The notes under the pieces: model-generated
The model's database searches: none
Seen by the model: the letters and a program-made list of their open reading frames with translations, nothing else
What the model was told of the DNA's origin: nothing
Translations under genes and position numbers: made by a program
Assembly: GCA_950097015.1 (NCBI GenBank)
Contig: CATNEN010000015.1
Location: 32,501-96,500 of the forward strand
DNA length: 64,000 nt
Direction: 5' to 3'
Source of the DNA: Macrostomum hystrix
Lineage: Eukaryota > Platyhelminthes > Macrostomidae
In this document: positions 1 to 12,500 of the stretch, piece after piece
How positions within the stretch are numbered: position 1 is the first letter of the stretch
Layout of the letters: every line of letters starts with the position of its first letter

Positions 1-3000
1 ACTGTTTGTTGCTCTGTCCGCAAAATAAACCACAAACTCACTATGCCGCGATGTCAGTTTCACTCTGATGTCTCGCAATGTCGCAAACATTCTGCCCAAC
101 TCATCTAAATGGTCTCCTCGACTTAGACGTGACTTTTAAGAATTTATTCATTTTTAATTGTTCATTTTTGCAACTAATTATTTTATTTAGCGCGCAAAAA
201 CAGTTGACGCTACTTTTAAAAATTCATGAAAATTAGTGTCTACCGCGCAAGACTTGCAAAATTTGCTCTTTCATTCTAAAAATGCGATATCAAAAATATT
301 TCATTTTTCTAAGTGAAAAATGACTCCATAGAAACACCTTGACTGGCCCTCAAACAAAACAAAACTAAAACTAACGGATGAAATCGAAGCGCCGCAATTA
401 CTCGAGCGAAATTAAATTTTATCGAGACGAAATACCAACTTTTTGTCTTTGCACTTATCAGATAGCCCTTAGAGGGCTGCTAAAAATATAGATCCATTAT
501 TGGATCAACGGTGTCTTACCATGCAATAAATTGAGTCTTCGCAGTAAGAGACCGTCTTTACGGCAAAGATTCTGCCAACCAAAAAGCCAACAATTATATT
601 CTATCTTCACCACCACTACCTAACCCAACTATACAACACTTACCTATTATATACACTATCCTGAGTTAATCGTTCTTAAAAAAAAAAAAAAGAGATAAGT
701 CCCAGACCCTGTAGGGGGGTGACTATTTTTTGCGTCACAATGTGCAAGCGACAAGGCCTGCCTTAATTAATTACTCCTTTTGATTCCGCTCGCTTATTGA
801 TTGGTTTGTGTGGGTAAGACACGGCCCTTGATAATTGCCTACCAGTGAGGGTGTGTTCGGTTTTTAGGGGGCCTGGGCTGGACGGGGCTGGCTGGGCTGG
901 GCAGGTAGGGTTTGAGGGCAGGGGTTGAGATAAGGCTTTGTCTGTGCTGTACAGGCCCGACCAGGCCACATTCAGTTTAGCCCATTTCACAGGCAGAATT
1001 GATCTCGATTATATAGTGGCAGTCCTAGTCAGTCTTCACTCATATCTACACATTAATTGGCCTACCAAAATAATGCCCAAGCGAGCTAAGACTTGGATTC
1101 TATCGATTTGTAATAATCATAACATGAAAGAAATCAGACATATAAGATCAACTTTTATAGTATGATGACATTTAAAATTAAAAATTTAAAGCTTCATAAA
1201 ACGAATTTCATTCTCTGCTCTGATGTTCTCTACTTCTCTTACTTCTCTACTACCTTCTCTACTATGTGGCACTATGTGGCGAAATAAGATAGTAATTTCC
1301 GTCAAAAATTATATTTACTCAATAGCTCTTTTTTTCTGACTGTCTTCTATATTTAAAATTACACTGTGAATACAGCAAAAAGGTATTCTAGAGAATTCTA
1401 GAACATTCGATACTCTCACAAATTTCCATTCCACCTACTATAAGTAGAGATGCGATGGCTTAGTCCTTTTGGCGAAAAAAACGGAAGCGCAATTGAAAGT
1501 ATGACTTGCTAACAACAGCCTAAAAAGCAAATTCCTTTTCATTTGTCTCACATAATAAAGAGGAAAATAAAGAGAAAGCGTGGTCCTCATAACATCATAC
1601 AGTGTATCTAAACATAAGTTTTAAGCAAAAATAATGGAATTATATTACACCAGAGTTGCTGATCAAACTCTGCTGATCAGCATTGCTGATGCTCAAGAAT
1701 AATTTGTACTAAATAACTTACATAATTATATTTATTTTAGGTCACAGGTAAGCAAAAAATATAATAAGTCAACATCCCACTGACTTCTAGTGGGTCATAG
1801 ACTTCACAGTGGGTAAACTTTCAAGTCCATTGAAAATCTCTAACAGTTTTAAAGGATTAAAGCTCATGAAGCCCAATTTGACAACTTGACTACAAGAAAT
1901 TGAAGAAATTATTATATAGATTATATATATATATAGTAGGCACCATTAATGCATTCTTGATTCCTTCAAATTAAAAGATTAATTAAACTTTCTTTAATTT
2001 TAATAGCTAAATTAAAATTGCTTCATTCTCCTTTAAAAATTTTCTAAATAATTTATATAAAATGATTCTTAAGCATGCCATTAAATCATTATCTCGATTA
2101 GGAGATACCAATTAATGCATCTCATATCCATACAAGTTAAGCTAAAATTTATTACCTATAGAATTGCCTGCAATAGCCACAATTCATCAATATTTGCTTA
2201 TACATAATACATATTCACAGTAACACAAAAATTACTTCATAATTCTAATGGTTTCTTCTTTCAGTTCAAACAATAAATTTATATGCTGCCCTAATCCTAA
2301 GCCTATTGTTTCTAGTAAAAAAGTAATTAAACATTTAAAAAATATTTACAAGAGTGAAGAGCAATGACTTTACTCACCAGTCAGAGTCAATCATATCTGT
2401 TAGTTGGCTTGGCTGCCTTGTATTGTCATCGCGAGTTACCTTGTTATCCTGAATTAGACTTTTCCTGACTGCATCTCTCTTTTAACATAAAAACAAGCAA
2501 GTCCTCATATTGTTCAGAGTAGTTTTCTTTTGAGGGACAGCCCATAGACTATCGAAAGTATCAAGACGACAGGCTCTAGTCTAAGTCGAATTTTAACTTC
2601 TATGTCAAAAAGATATACATTCTCAAAAATTTTCGCTTGTGTTTTACAAATTGCACAATCAGTATACCTAACTATCGGCGTCTTACGAGGCGAATTATTA
2701 CTCGACTTCTGCTACTTGTCTTTCTGTTTTATGAAGTTCGAAGACTCTTATAAAAAATAGTCAAGAAACAAGAAATCGAATTTATATCGTCTATTGAGTC
2801 CTTCGAGTCAAAATATCACGAATCAAATCCGGCGTCAGAGATTCCGTAGCACCAGACGGCAAGCCCAGCCTACCAAAAAAATTATCCAAACTTAAGCGAC
2901 TGGACGGATAGTTTCTTTAAATAAATCGATTGAGCGAATTAACATTTTCAGAGATTGTTTGTGTAGACATGTTTCTTCAGAACATGGGCCTGTGAAGTCC

Positions 3001-3543
3001 GATCAGAAGTTCTTCGTAATCCTATTGAAAGTTAAAGGCTAAAGCAGGAACAAATATTTGGTACCCTAAGTAAAGGTTTCATTTTAATTTTCATAAGATA
3101 CATAAATTCACGTCGTCAACATTTTAACATTTTATTGTAAAACACGTTACAATTATGCCGTTGTTACAAAAAAAACAATTTCTACTAAATGCTATATTCA
3201 TGTAACAATCTCAAGTTAAAATAAAAGCCTTTAATTGTATGTGAACCTTCTTATAAAGCTTTACCACATACTTTACCCGTCTATTCTACTTTTTACTTGA
3301 ATTGCTTTTTTCTAAGATACAGTTTTATACATTGTCGCACTGGTGTTGTGTTCTACAGGCGATTAAGCTTCCGGCAAGCTACAACCAAATATATTTACAC
3401 AAACTTGGTCTGAAAAGTTTTCTGCATTTTTTCTTGCCCTTCTAAAAATATTTCGAGAATACAATATCGTCGGTACATGTCATACTATAAATAAAACTGA
3501 AAACACTAACAAGCCCTAGATTTTTTCATTGAATCCTTTCACC
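1..3543. other. AT-rich stretch without recognisable gene
   Basis: No open reading frame of believable coding character is seen on either strand; the two small frames around 763-1165 overlap on opposite strands and have no recognisable motif. The stretch contains an A-run near 680 and many AT-rich runs. It is the upstream flank of the ethanolaminephosphotransferase gene and may contain its promoter, but no clear TATA box or initiator could be assigned. Confidence 0.6.
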
Positions 3544-6500
3544 ATGAAACTACTAGGCCTATCCTACAATTATTTGCCAAGTGATGTTATTCATGGATTC
3601 GATAAGTACAAGGTAAGCCACTTTTAATGTGTATCTACTCTTTAATACTGTAGTAGTCTAGTCTAGTCTTGAAACATAACTCCTAATTATCTGGATTATC
3701 ATTTAGAAAACAGCCTTTTCTGACTCTCTTATTCCATCTTTTTAATGTGCAATTAGCTGCTTTGTTTGTGCCAGTTTAAATACAATGCACACTCACAGAG
3801 TGGTATTAGTTTTATTTACCTAGCCTACGTCCCAATAACTCAATAAGAGTATATAAAATTTATTTTCTAAGCTAAACTAGGTAAACTAAATTAATTCTGC
3901 TGTTTCTGGCAATAAGCAATTTCACCCATAACTATTTTGGCCCTAAACATTTTCAGCCTAGAACCACCCCCCTCAGCTTTGGTTCACAGCAATAGACTTG
4001 TGTTAAACTGACTTGTCTTTAACTCAAAATGACCCAAGGAAGATTTGGTAACAGACAATTCAGTAATGGATATTTCAATAACATTTAGAAGAAGCTACTG
4101 ACCTTGTCTATAAAAAGCTCTAATCACCCATCCTTTCCTAAAACCACTTTCAAGAAGATGCTTGGGTTCGCCACCTCTGGTATTTTCCTGTTCTGGGACA
4201 AATACTACAGGCAGATTGATGGATGCGCTATGGGCAGTCCTCTGGCTCCTACTCTTGCCAATCTCTGCATGGCTTACTGGGAAAAAGAGTGGATGGCCCT
4301 CCCATGTGCTCCACATTTTTACAAACGTTATGTGGATGATACTTTTGCCATTTTCGACAATGAGGCCAAAAAGGAAGAGTTCTTCAATACTATCAATGCA
4401 ATGCATAAGAACATCAAGTTTACTTCTGAGGGTGGAGAAAAAGACTTCCCTTTCTGGACATTGACGTCGATATGAGTAAAGGCTTGATTCAAACTAGCAT
4501 GTTTAGAAAAGCTAGCTTCACTGGTCTCAAAGGTTTGATGCCCTCTGCCCTAGGCAATGGAAAGACAGTTTGGTGCGGTACTTTCTCCAAAGAGCTTTCT
4601 GATTTGCAGTTCCTGGAAGCTTTTTCATGATGAGCTGGAGCAGCTTACTCGGTTGTTCATGATGAATGGATACCCTCGTGGTCATATTTCCAACATCATT
4701 AATAGGTTTCTCTGCAAGAAGTTTTCTGGTCAAAACCATACTCAGAAGAAAGATCCCAATAATGATCGTAGCCCCGTGATTGTGGTTCCTTTTTTGGGCC
4801 TCTGCTCCATGGAGTTTGGGAAGAAAGTGGAATTTTTATATAGAAGTCACATTGATTCCCAGCTCCGGGTTTTGTTCCGCACGGAAAAGATTGCTCAGTT
4901 TGTCTGCAGGCTGAAGTCCCATGTTCCTAGACCACTTGTTGCAGGTGTCATGTATAAATTTCATTCTTCTGTCGATCAGAACATCTCCTACATAGGTAAA
5001 ACTAAGTGACACTTGTACACAAGGGTTAAGGAGCATTGGATTAGAAATTCTGCCATCAATGAGCACCTTCTCTTGTGTAACTCCTGTTGCAATAAGAACT
5101 GTTGTGATATGTTTAAAGTGATTGATTCCTGTACATACATGCGCAACACCCGGCCGACCCGGCCGTACGGCCGGGTGAAACAAGGGCCAAGCAAGGTAAG
5201 TCGCAAAAACCAATCAACCAAGCACAAAAAAATAAAAGGGGGGACCAAGGGACAAAAAAGGAAGGCGTGAAGAAAAGGAAAAGGGGGAGAGAAAAAGAGA
5301 GCAAACTAAGTCGTAAATAGAGCAATGAAACAAACTAAGTCACAAATGAGAGCAAAAACTAAGTCGCATGGCCAGCTAAGGTTTGGGAGGTTGCGCATGT
5401 ATGTTCCTGTAGCCAAGAGAACAAATTGAATATTCTCGAGGCTATGTACATTAAGGCTCAGAAACCATATTTGAACAGTCAGTTAGCCATGGGGGGTGCA
5501 AGCCGCCAACTCAATGTGTTTTAGCTATGGTAGAAGCGTCGTTGAACTTTATTTGGTTGTTTTTTTTTCTCTTGTTAACCGGACTGGACCGAAATTGATT
5601 CGCACTTTGCAATATACAGTTTTCTTAAAAAATATATATAACTTTCTTGTTCTGTGTGTTTAATTTATGTGTCTGCCCTGAAGATGACTGATTGTGGTAG
5701 AAATGCATTGGCAAAATTCTAAGAAAATTTAAATGTTGATTCTGAGTTTTCTCTATTTAGAAGACATTTCAGTAACACTTCAGTGTATATAATTTCTAAT
5801 GATAGCAAGCATAGTGATCTTTGGTTTGCAATATGTAGCTACATGTCACACCAGAGGCAACCATGATTTGGGTATGTGAAAGGATACTTCAAATTCACAG
5901 TGGCACTTAAAATGATAGATTGCTAGTTACCAAAATGTCTTAGCATGTTACCGAAATGTCTGTATTAGTGAATTGTCTGTTACCCAATTGTCCTGTCCCC
6001 CTCAAAACTAACTAGCCACAATCTCCCCTCTTTGTTTCACAATCATGTGCTTGTATTTCTACAGTTATAATTGTAATTTAAACCAAAGTGGATAAATAGG
6101 AACCTTTTTGTAGCACTGTTTTGGAGCATTAATTAAAGTAAAACCCCTTTACCTTTAGTTCATGAATATTTTTAAGAATATCTGCCAATTGCCATATAAA
6201 TGATTGCAAACCACAGTGGTTATATATATTTTTATGTCACATATTTTCATTATATATGTTTCTATTGCATCTGTTCTTTTGATGTCAAACTATTTAAAAA
6301 AGTGGAGTGACTTTAGACTGCTGGTTTTTGGAATATAATTTAAAAGACTCTTTTTCACTATTTTACATTTCTTTGTATAGGGATTGCATAGATTTCAATT
6401 ATTGTACTTCAAATAAATACCACCTCTATGTGAGACAAAAAGTTATATTTTTATCATACCTGCATTAATTAAACATTTACCACATGTAATTTAAAATTTT

Positions 6501-9500
6501 TTGAATGAGAAAGTTAGAAAATAATGAATGATCTGAACCAAAAATATTGCACATTAAAGATGATTGCTTCATTTAATAACAATTTAACAAATTTAATGTC
6601 ATCTAATTCGATTTTTAGTTTTCAGTGGCAAGAGCTTGAATTCAGTTTACTCATGTAGCAAGTAATAGTGGGCTGCCATGCAATGCAAGAGTTTGATCAA
6701 TTGTGAAGGAGTGTGGGCAGGCTTGTGCATTGTATGAACTTGCATTAAACTCTGCCATTGTTATTACCATTATTACCAAACATTGACTGTGTTCCACCAC
6801 TTCCAAATAGTGGAGGGATACCTGGCTGCTGATTCATCAGCACCGCTATTATCAGCATAATAATTGACATTTTCTATGAACTCTTCGTTCTTCTTGATAT
6901 TCTACTCTATTCTCGATTGAGGCCTTTTCTCTAATCCTTTCTGCTGCCACCAAAGTTGTAACAGGGCTTCTCACTCTACTTTCTCTCTCTCTTGGTAGCG
7001 TATCTTTCGGCCCCTTCCGCTCTTTTATCTCTTTCTCTACTATTAGCACTCTCAGTACATCTTTAATTCGGTGGCCCTGAAAAGGGCCGTTTTAACTTCA
7101 CAACTCTTACGTTGTGAGCTTCTCCTAGGTAGCGCTTCTGCACTGGCACGAGCGGTTTATCCCTCTAAGGCACTGGTCTCTTATTCTCCAGTCTCTGCTG
7201 GGCTTTTCTCCAGCATCAGAGGGTCACGGCCTCAATCCTTGACTTATCTCCGTACACGAATGTATCACTTTAGTAAATAACACAACCAGTTGGATTGTTC
7301 AAAGTTTTAACTCAGTTTTGCCTTCTTGGCTCACTGGCGGGTTGTATTTTTAGCCACAAATTTCTTTCACTTATATAGTGTTCCTTAAGATTTGTTTTAA
7401 TACCGTATTTTACTAGAATATAAAAAATATTTATAGAATATGCATATAATATGTATGCATATATAATATATATAATATGTGTCACGTAGAAAATATGTTG
7501 AAGATATACCATATAGCGCAAAAATAATATTGGACTGCTACATAAAAATAGTACATTCGTCATCATGACTCATCCTAAATTATTACAGCTTCCATTTCCT
7601 TGTAAAATTATGCAACGCATTGAACATTTTGGATATTGTGCTACTATCTACACATACAACTCATTTTTTTAGTTTAACTGTCAGATGAGACAAATTTAGT
7701 TCCCAATTCTTTACTTTAATGTATTTTTACCACTCCTCCATTTTAGGACCCCTTCATATATTTTCATGGCTTTATTTACAGACCTAGAAATTGCACAACA
7801 AGGAAAAATTACAATCAGTGGATTTTTATCTAAGATGTTGTAAAAGGGTAATGTCTAAAATTACACTATATCGCATTTACATTTACACCTTTATTATTGA
7901 TTACTTTAAAAGTTCTTTGTATCAAAATGAAACTAATATGTTCTTTAATTATACCGTAATATTAGGATTGTACTCTTCTCTCTGTTTTCCTGACAAATTT
8001 GTAACTTGGCCATTGCTGTTTTAGAAACGATGTAAATTTTCCCTCGAAGATCAGTCCATGGATGGACAGATTTGCAGAAACAGGAGTAACTGGTTGAACC
8101 ACTGAGTGCCCCAGGGGCTGGGTTAACGAGACTGGGAAAGCAAGAACTTATGTTAAGGGCCTCCATTTTTATCACCAACAATTGATGGAGGCCCTTACTG
8201 TTATGGACATGTATTTTCTACCAAGTCTGTTTAAGAATAGGTCCATATGTGCTGGACTTACTTGGAGCTTGCATCTGCAGTTCAGGTTCAGACAGTGTGC
8301 AAATAGGAAATGGTTTCGAACCCTAGATTGACTGTTGCCAGACCTCGTGATCAGCTTTTCCTTAAGGCCTGGGACTACCTGCGGAATGGCTTCAGGAGAC
8401 TGCAGTGATGGGAGGACTGATTTGTTTTTCTAATTTGCAGAACACCAATAATTCAAGGTGGCTACCAGAGAGACTGGGCTCTAAACATCTAGGGACCCCT
8501 AGACCCTTTTGGAGATGGTCTTAAGGACCAACTCATCCACTAGTAGGCCAAGAGCCTAATCGCTTGAAAAAAATACGAGTATGTTTTCTTAATTTTATTG
8601 AAATCGTGGATTTAGTGGATTTTCTCAAACTCGCCTCCTCATTTTAGTACTCTTCACAGGACACCAGCCCGTTCGCCAACTATGTGATGCACCCATTCTG
8701 GAACTGGCTGGTCAATGTAAGCTTGCTTGAACTGCCAGTACTAAAGCTGTCAGCTAAACAAAATTTAATTATGCTCTAACTAACTGAACTAAAGCATCAG
8801 AAGCCTTCAAATGTTGGAATAATTTCCATCTGACCGTCCGTGCATCACTGGCCACCCCTGTTGTTCAGTTCCTGCCGCACCAGCTGGCGCCCAACCTGAT
8901 GACGCTCACCGGATTTCTGTGCCTCGTGCTCAACTGCCTCCTACTCGCCTTCTTCGACCCGGACCTGCATGCCTCCTCCGTCGACTTTCCGGACCACGCA
9001 GCCGTACCGCGGGCCATGTGGCTTGTCAGCGCTCTACTCAACTTCGCCTCGCACACCCTCGGTGAGTCGGGCGATTCATGAAACTCGTGGTCTCGAGGCG
9101 ACCAAGCTTGCCCCGTGCGGTCGCCTCGACCAGGTCGGCGATGAAGAAAAAAATACCTGGCGTTACAGTACACAAACATTTAATTTTTATAAGATGGCGA
9201 ATAATTTAACTATACAAACAGAAGTAAAGTTGCGCCCGCCATTTACCTAAGGGCTGTGCGGTTTACAAGACAACGTGGCGAAATGTCTTGCACTCAGTTC
9301 TATCGCGTATGCTGCAGGTTTTTCAACATTTGTAAGAGTCGGCGAGATGTAGATTAGCAGTAAGAAATCACACGTGTACGTTGGGCGTACCGAGTTTCTA
9401 TATATACGAGTATGAGAAGAGCAGTGATAAGCACTATGGATAAAATAGGCTTCAGCCAACCCCATCCCCAAACGGGGTGAAATGCCGGCACCATGTATAT

Positions 9501-12500
9501 GTTGCGAAACTAAAGAGCAATTCAATGGGCTCCACAGAAAACCGACGAGCGAAGAAAAAAGGTGCGCGAGCTACAAGCCCCTTACTCATAATATATGAAA
9601 AAACAACAAAGGCAGAGGGGTGCGCGAACATAATAAGCAGGCTGAGCGGTGAATAGCTCAATAGCTTACATAAAGTTCAAATTAAGGCCGACTAACCAAT
9701 CAGGGGGATAAGAGAAACAAGAGGGTAGACCGGAGGGGGGCTATATCAACAGATTGTTCATCAGCTTCTCTGGCAAACATCCTCTTGACGGGAGGATGTC
9801 ACGAGGATTTACAGCACCTGAAACGGGACTCCATTCGCTGATGGCTGTCAACCGGCTAATCTCAGTGACGCGATTTTGAACAAAATTTTGACGGAGCTTG
9901 GACTCACACAGAATCCACTGCAGCATGGTAGTGCTGTCCGAGGGTCAACGCAAGTCTTTGACATGATAGGAGCAGTGCGATATTTCTGGTTAACTACCCG
10001 AAGATAGATAAATGCAGCATATGCTTTCTCGCAGGCGTCTGAAAACCCATGCAGCTGGACATCTGCCTGATCTGCTTTGACAGCTTCGGGAATCACACAA
10101 CGCTTAATATTCCAGGTGAGTCATTCCAAGCAAGGTGAGTCAGCGGGACCACTGCACAGCAACGTCGTTTTGGCAACTGCTCGTCCCATGAAACTTTCTG
10201 GCTGCAGAGTTGCTGAAAGAGTACTTTGACAAAGTGTAGCGTGTCCTGCTTGAAATTCCAAGAAAGACCTAAGGCTTTGCTAGCACTGCTCACATCGGTC
10301 GGTGGCCAAACTAGCAGTAAACGACTCCGAGTTCGACTGCCACTGTCTTTGCTTCATCCCAGCCAAGCTAAATACTATTTTTGATTGCTCATTCGAGATG
10401 GTGCATAATGGTTGCTCGAAGTACTCCTGGAGAGCATGTGAGCCCAAAGGGCAAGCGGCAAAAGCGATAATGAACCACATCCTGAGCATCGGACTGACCG
10501 TGTCCACAGGAACCGAATTGAATTTCGATCACTTATTTCGATGTCAATCTGCAGAAAGGCCTTCTCGATGTCAGCTAAAACTGCGACCGGCTTCAATCGG
10601 AACGTAATTAAGATCTGTGTGATTTGAGGAAAATTTATCGGACTGAGATTGATGAAGAAATCAGCAGAGTGAGTTCTGGCCGACCCATCAAATACAATGC
10701 GGAGTTTAGTGTGCTCACTCTCTGCTTTTAAAACACAGCAGTGAGGAAGATAGTGCATCAGGTTGGTTGTAGCGTATTTTATATTAGTGTTGCTAATTGC
10801 ACTATTGTTTACGATTTATTCTAGACATTTCCCTAATAAACGTAAGCTGAATATTCGCAGTGCTGTACAGTAGCATTCTGTTATTTAAATATATTTTACT
10901 TGTACAAAAGTAAAAATTATTGTGCTTAAATACGCAGTATAATTTATAAAGTATGCAAATAATATTATTTTTATTGCTTTGTTACATACCGTAAGCATTT
11001 TCTCGAAATTTCCGGGTATTACGCAATACATGTATAAATACACGCAACTCCAAGCCTAGCCCTTTCAATGTTTATCTCAATCAATCGATTGACTTCTAAG
11101 ACCTCGCTTCGCTCAATCACTTTAAACCAAAACCTTTACAACTGGTCCGGTGAGGCGACAACATGTTACACGAAGAAGCGACACCATCGGACAGCAACCA
11201 GCTACTTCAGCGGTCGTCAGTGAGCCCAGCGCCACAACCAGTGCACCACTACCGATCAGCCAGCCGAGCGTTCGGACAGCCCAACGTTGCCGTGACCCCC
11301 GTGCCGCTGTCCATTTTTCAACCTACGCGATTGGCTGTAAGCATTAAGGCCCGGCCATTCTATCGCAATAACCCAGATGCGTAGTTCCAGACTCTCGAGT
11401 CGCTATTCAAACTGGCGCACATCACGTCGGAGGAGACCAAGTACCATCGTCTTGTGGCCAACCTGCCCGAAGACATCGCTTTCGTGCTATTGACGACCGA
11501 GACTGTGGCCAACTACGCTGCTCTCAAGGTAATTGTCTGCAACATGATGCAGAAAAGCAAGCAAGAGTAACTCAACGACCTATTGGCAACTTCGGACCTC
11601 GGCGGCGACAAGCTGTCCGTCTTCCTGCAACGACTAATTGTTGTGACCGGACTTGAATCTACTGTATTAACCTATAGTTGCGCAATTTACGTCCATTTTC
11701 TTATGCGTGCGTGGGCACGTGTGTGTCACCTGCACGTGCGACACAACGTGCTCTGTTCTTGCTCCTTGCTCTCCACGTGCCATTGTCACCCCCAGCCATA
11801 TTTTGTTAGTATAAATATATCGACTCTCCTTTGTACGTGGTTCGTGGCCTTTGAGCTAGGCCTATCTAAAGAATTCCTGGTCTACAAAGCTAATGACAAA
11901 AAATGCCCCAGTGTGGAATTTAGTCAATTAAGTTTCCCTGACATGGTCAAAGTCACTGCTGCGCTACTTGCCCAACGAATTTCGCATCGCTCTATCCGGA
12001 TTTCAACATCAAGCTCCAGCAGAGCTAGCCTCAATCGCTGGTGAGTCAATGGTGCTCAGCCCAGCATGATCGCATCCCTTCAGCGACATCAAACAACGAC
12101 ACCAACGCGGCTTAGAAGTCGAATCGCGGTTGAGTAAAACTGGGTCAACGTCCGGTCATTTGCCGCGCGCACATGGCCTCCAATCTCGCTCTTGCCGCCG
12201 CTGGTGCCAATTTCCGAATTTCCGGGACACTCCCTGCAGATGCTCGCGAACAATGTGATAACGCCTGCTCAATCGAGGTCTTCTTCACCAACGCGCAACA
12301 GCCAAGCTCCGGGAAACCGAAGTGAGCAGCGTCGAGTTTAGAAGGGCGGCGAGCAAAAACTTCCTGGTGTTGGACCTCACCTTCAACGACAGGTGCTTCC
12401 TTCCTCGTCGACACAGGAGCCGCTGTATCCATAATTCCGATAAAGTACCAGGCTCTCTAGGCAACCGGTTTCAGATTGACAACCGCCACCGGTGCGTCCA

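Larger units (their letters stand above)
4047..5984 (+). mobile_element. Penelope-like retroelement relic
   Basis: Fragments of one polyprotein lie in order: a reverse transcriptase with DGCAMGSPLAPTLANL and YVDDTF (about 4220-4350), then a C-terminal GIY-YIG endonuclease stretch with SYIGKTK (about 4985-5005). This RT plus GIY-YIG order defines Penelope-like elements. The reading frame shifts near 4448 and again near 4590, and a stop occurs at 5007, so the copy is dead. Similar sequence lies in inverted orientation at the two edges (4047-4087 and 5941-5984, sharing a core around GAATTGTCTGTTACC), which I take as the approximate borders. The copy is in the same orientation as the host gene. 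A separate small transposon interrupts it at 5134-5403. Confidence 0.85.
3613..8647 (+). other. SELENOI intron 1 with Penelope-like relic
   Basis: The donor GTAAGC follows exon 1 and the acceptor TTTTAG precedes exon 2. Apart from the Penelope-like element at 4047-5984 and a histone-type stem-loop at 7073-7088, the intron is AT-rich with no recognised gene. The stretches 5985-7060 and 7290-8640 hold nothing I can name. Confidence 0.7.

Noticed and set aside
7071-7280. 69-codon plus-strand frame over the histone-type stem-loop
   Set aside because: No family resemblance; the minus-strand hairpin is the stronger signal.
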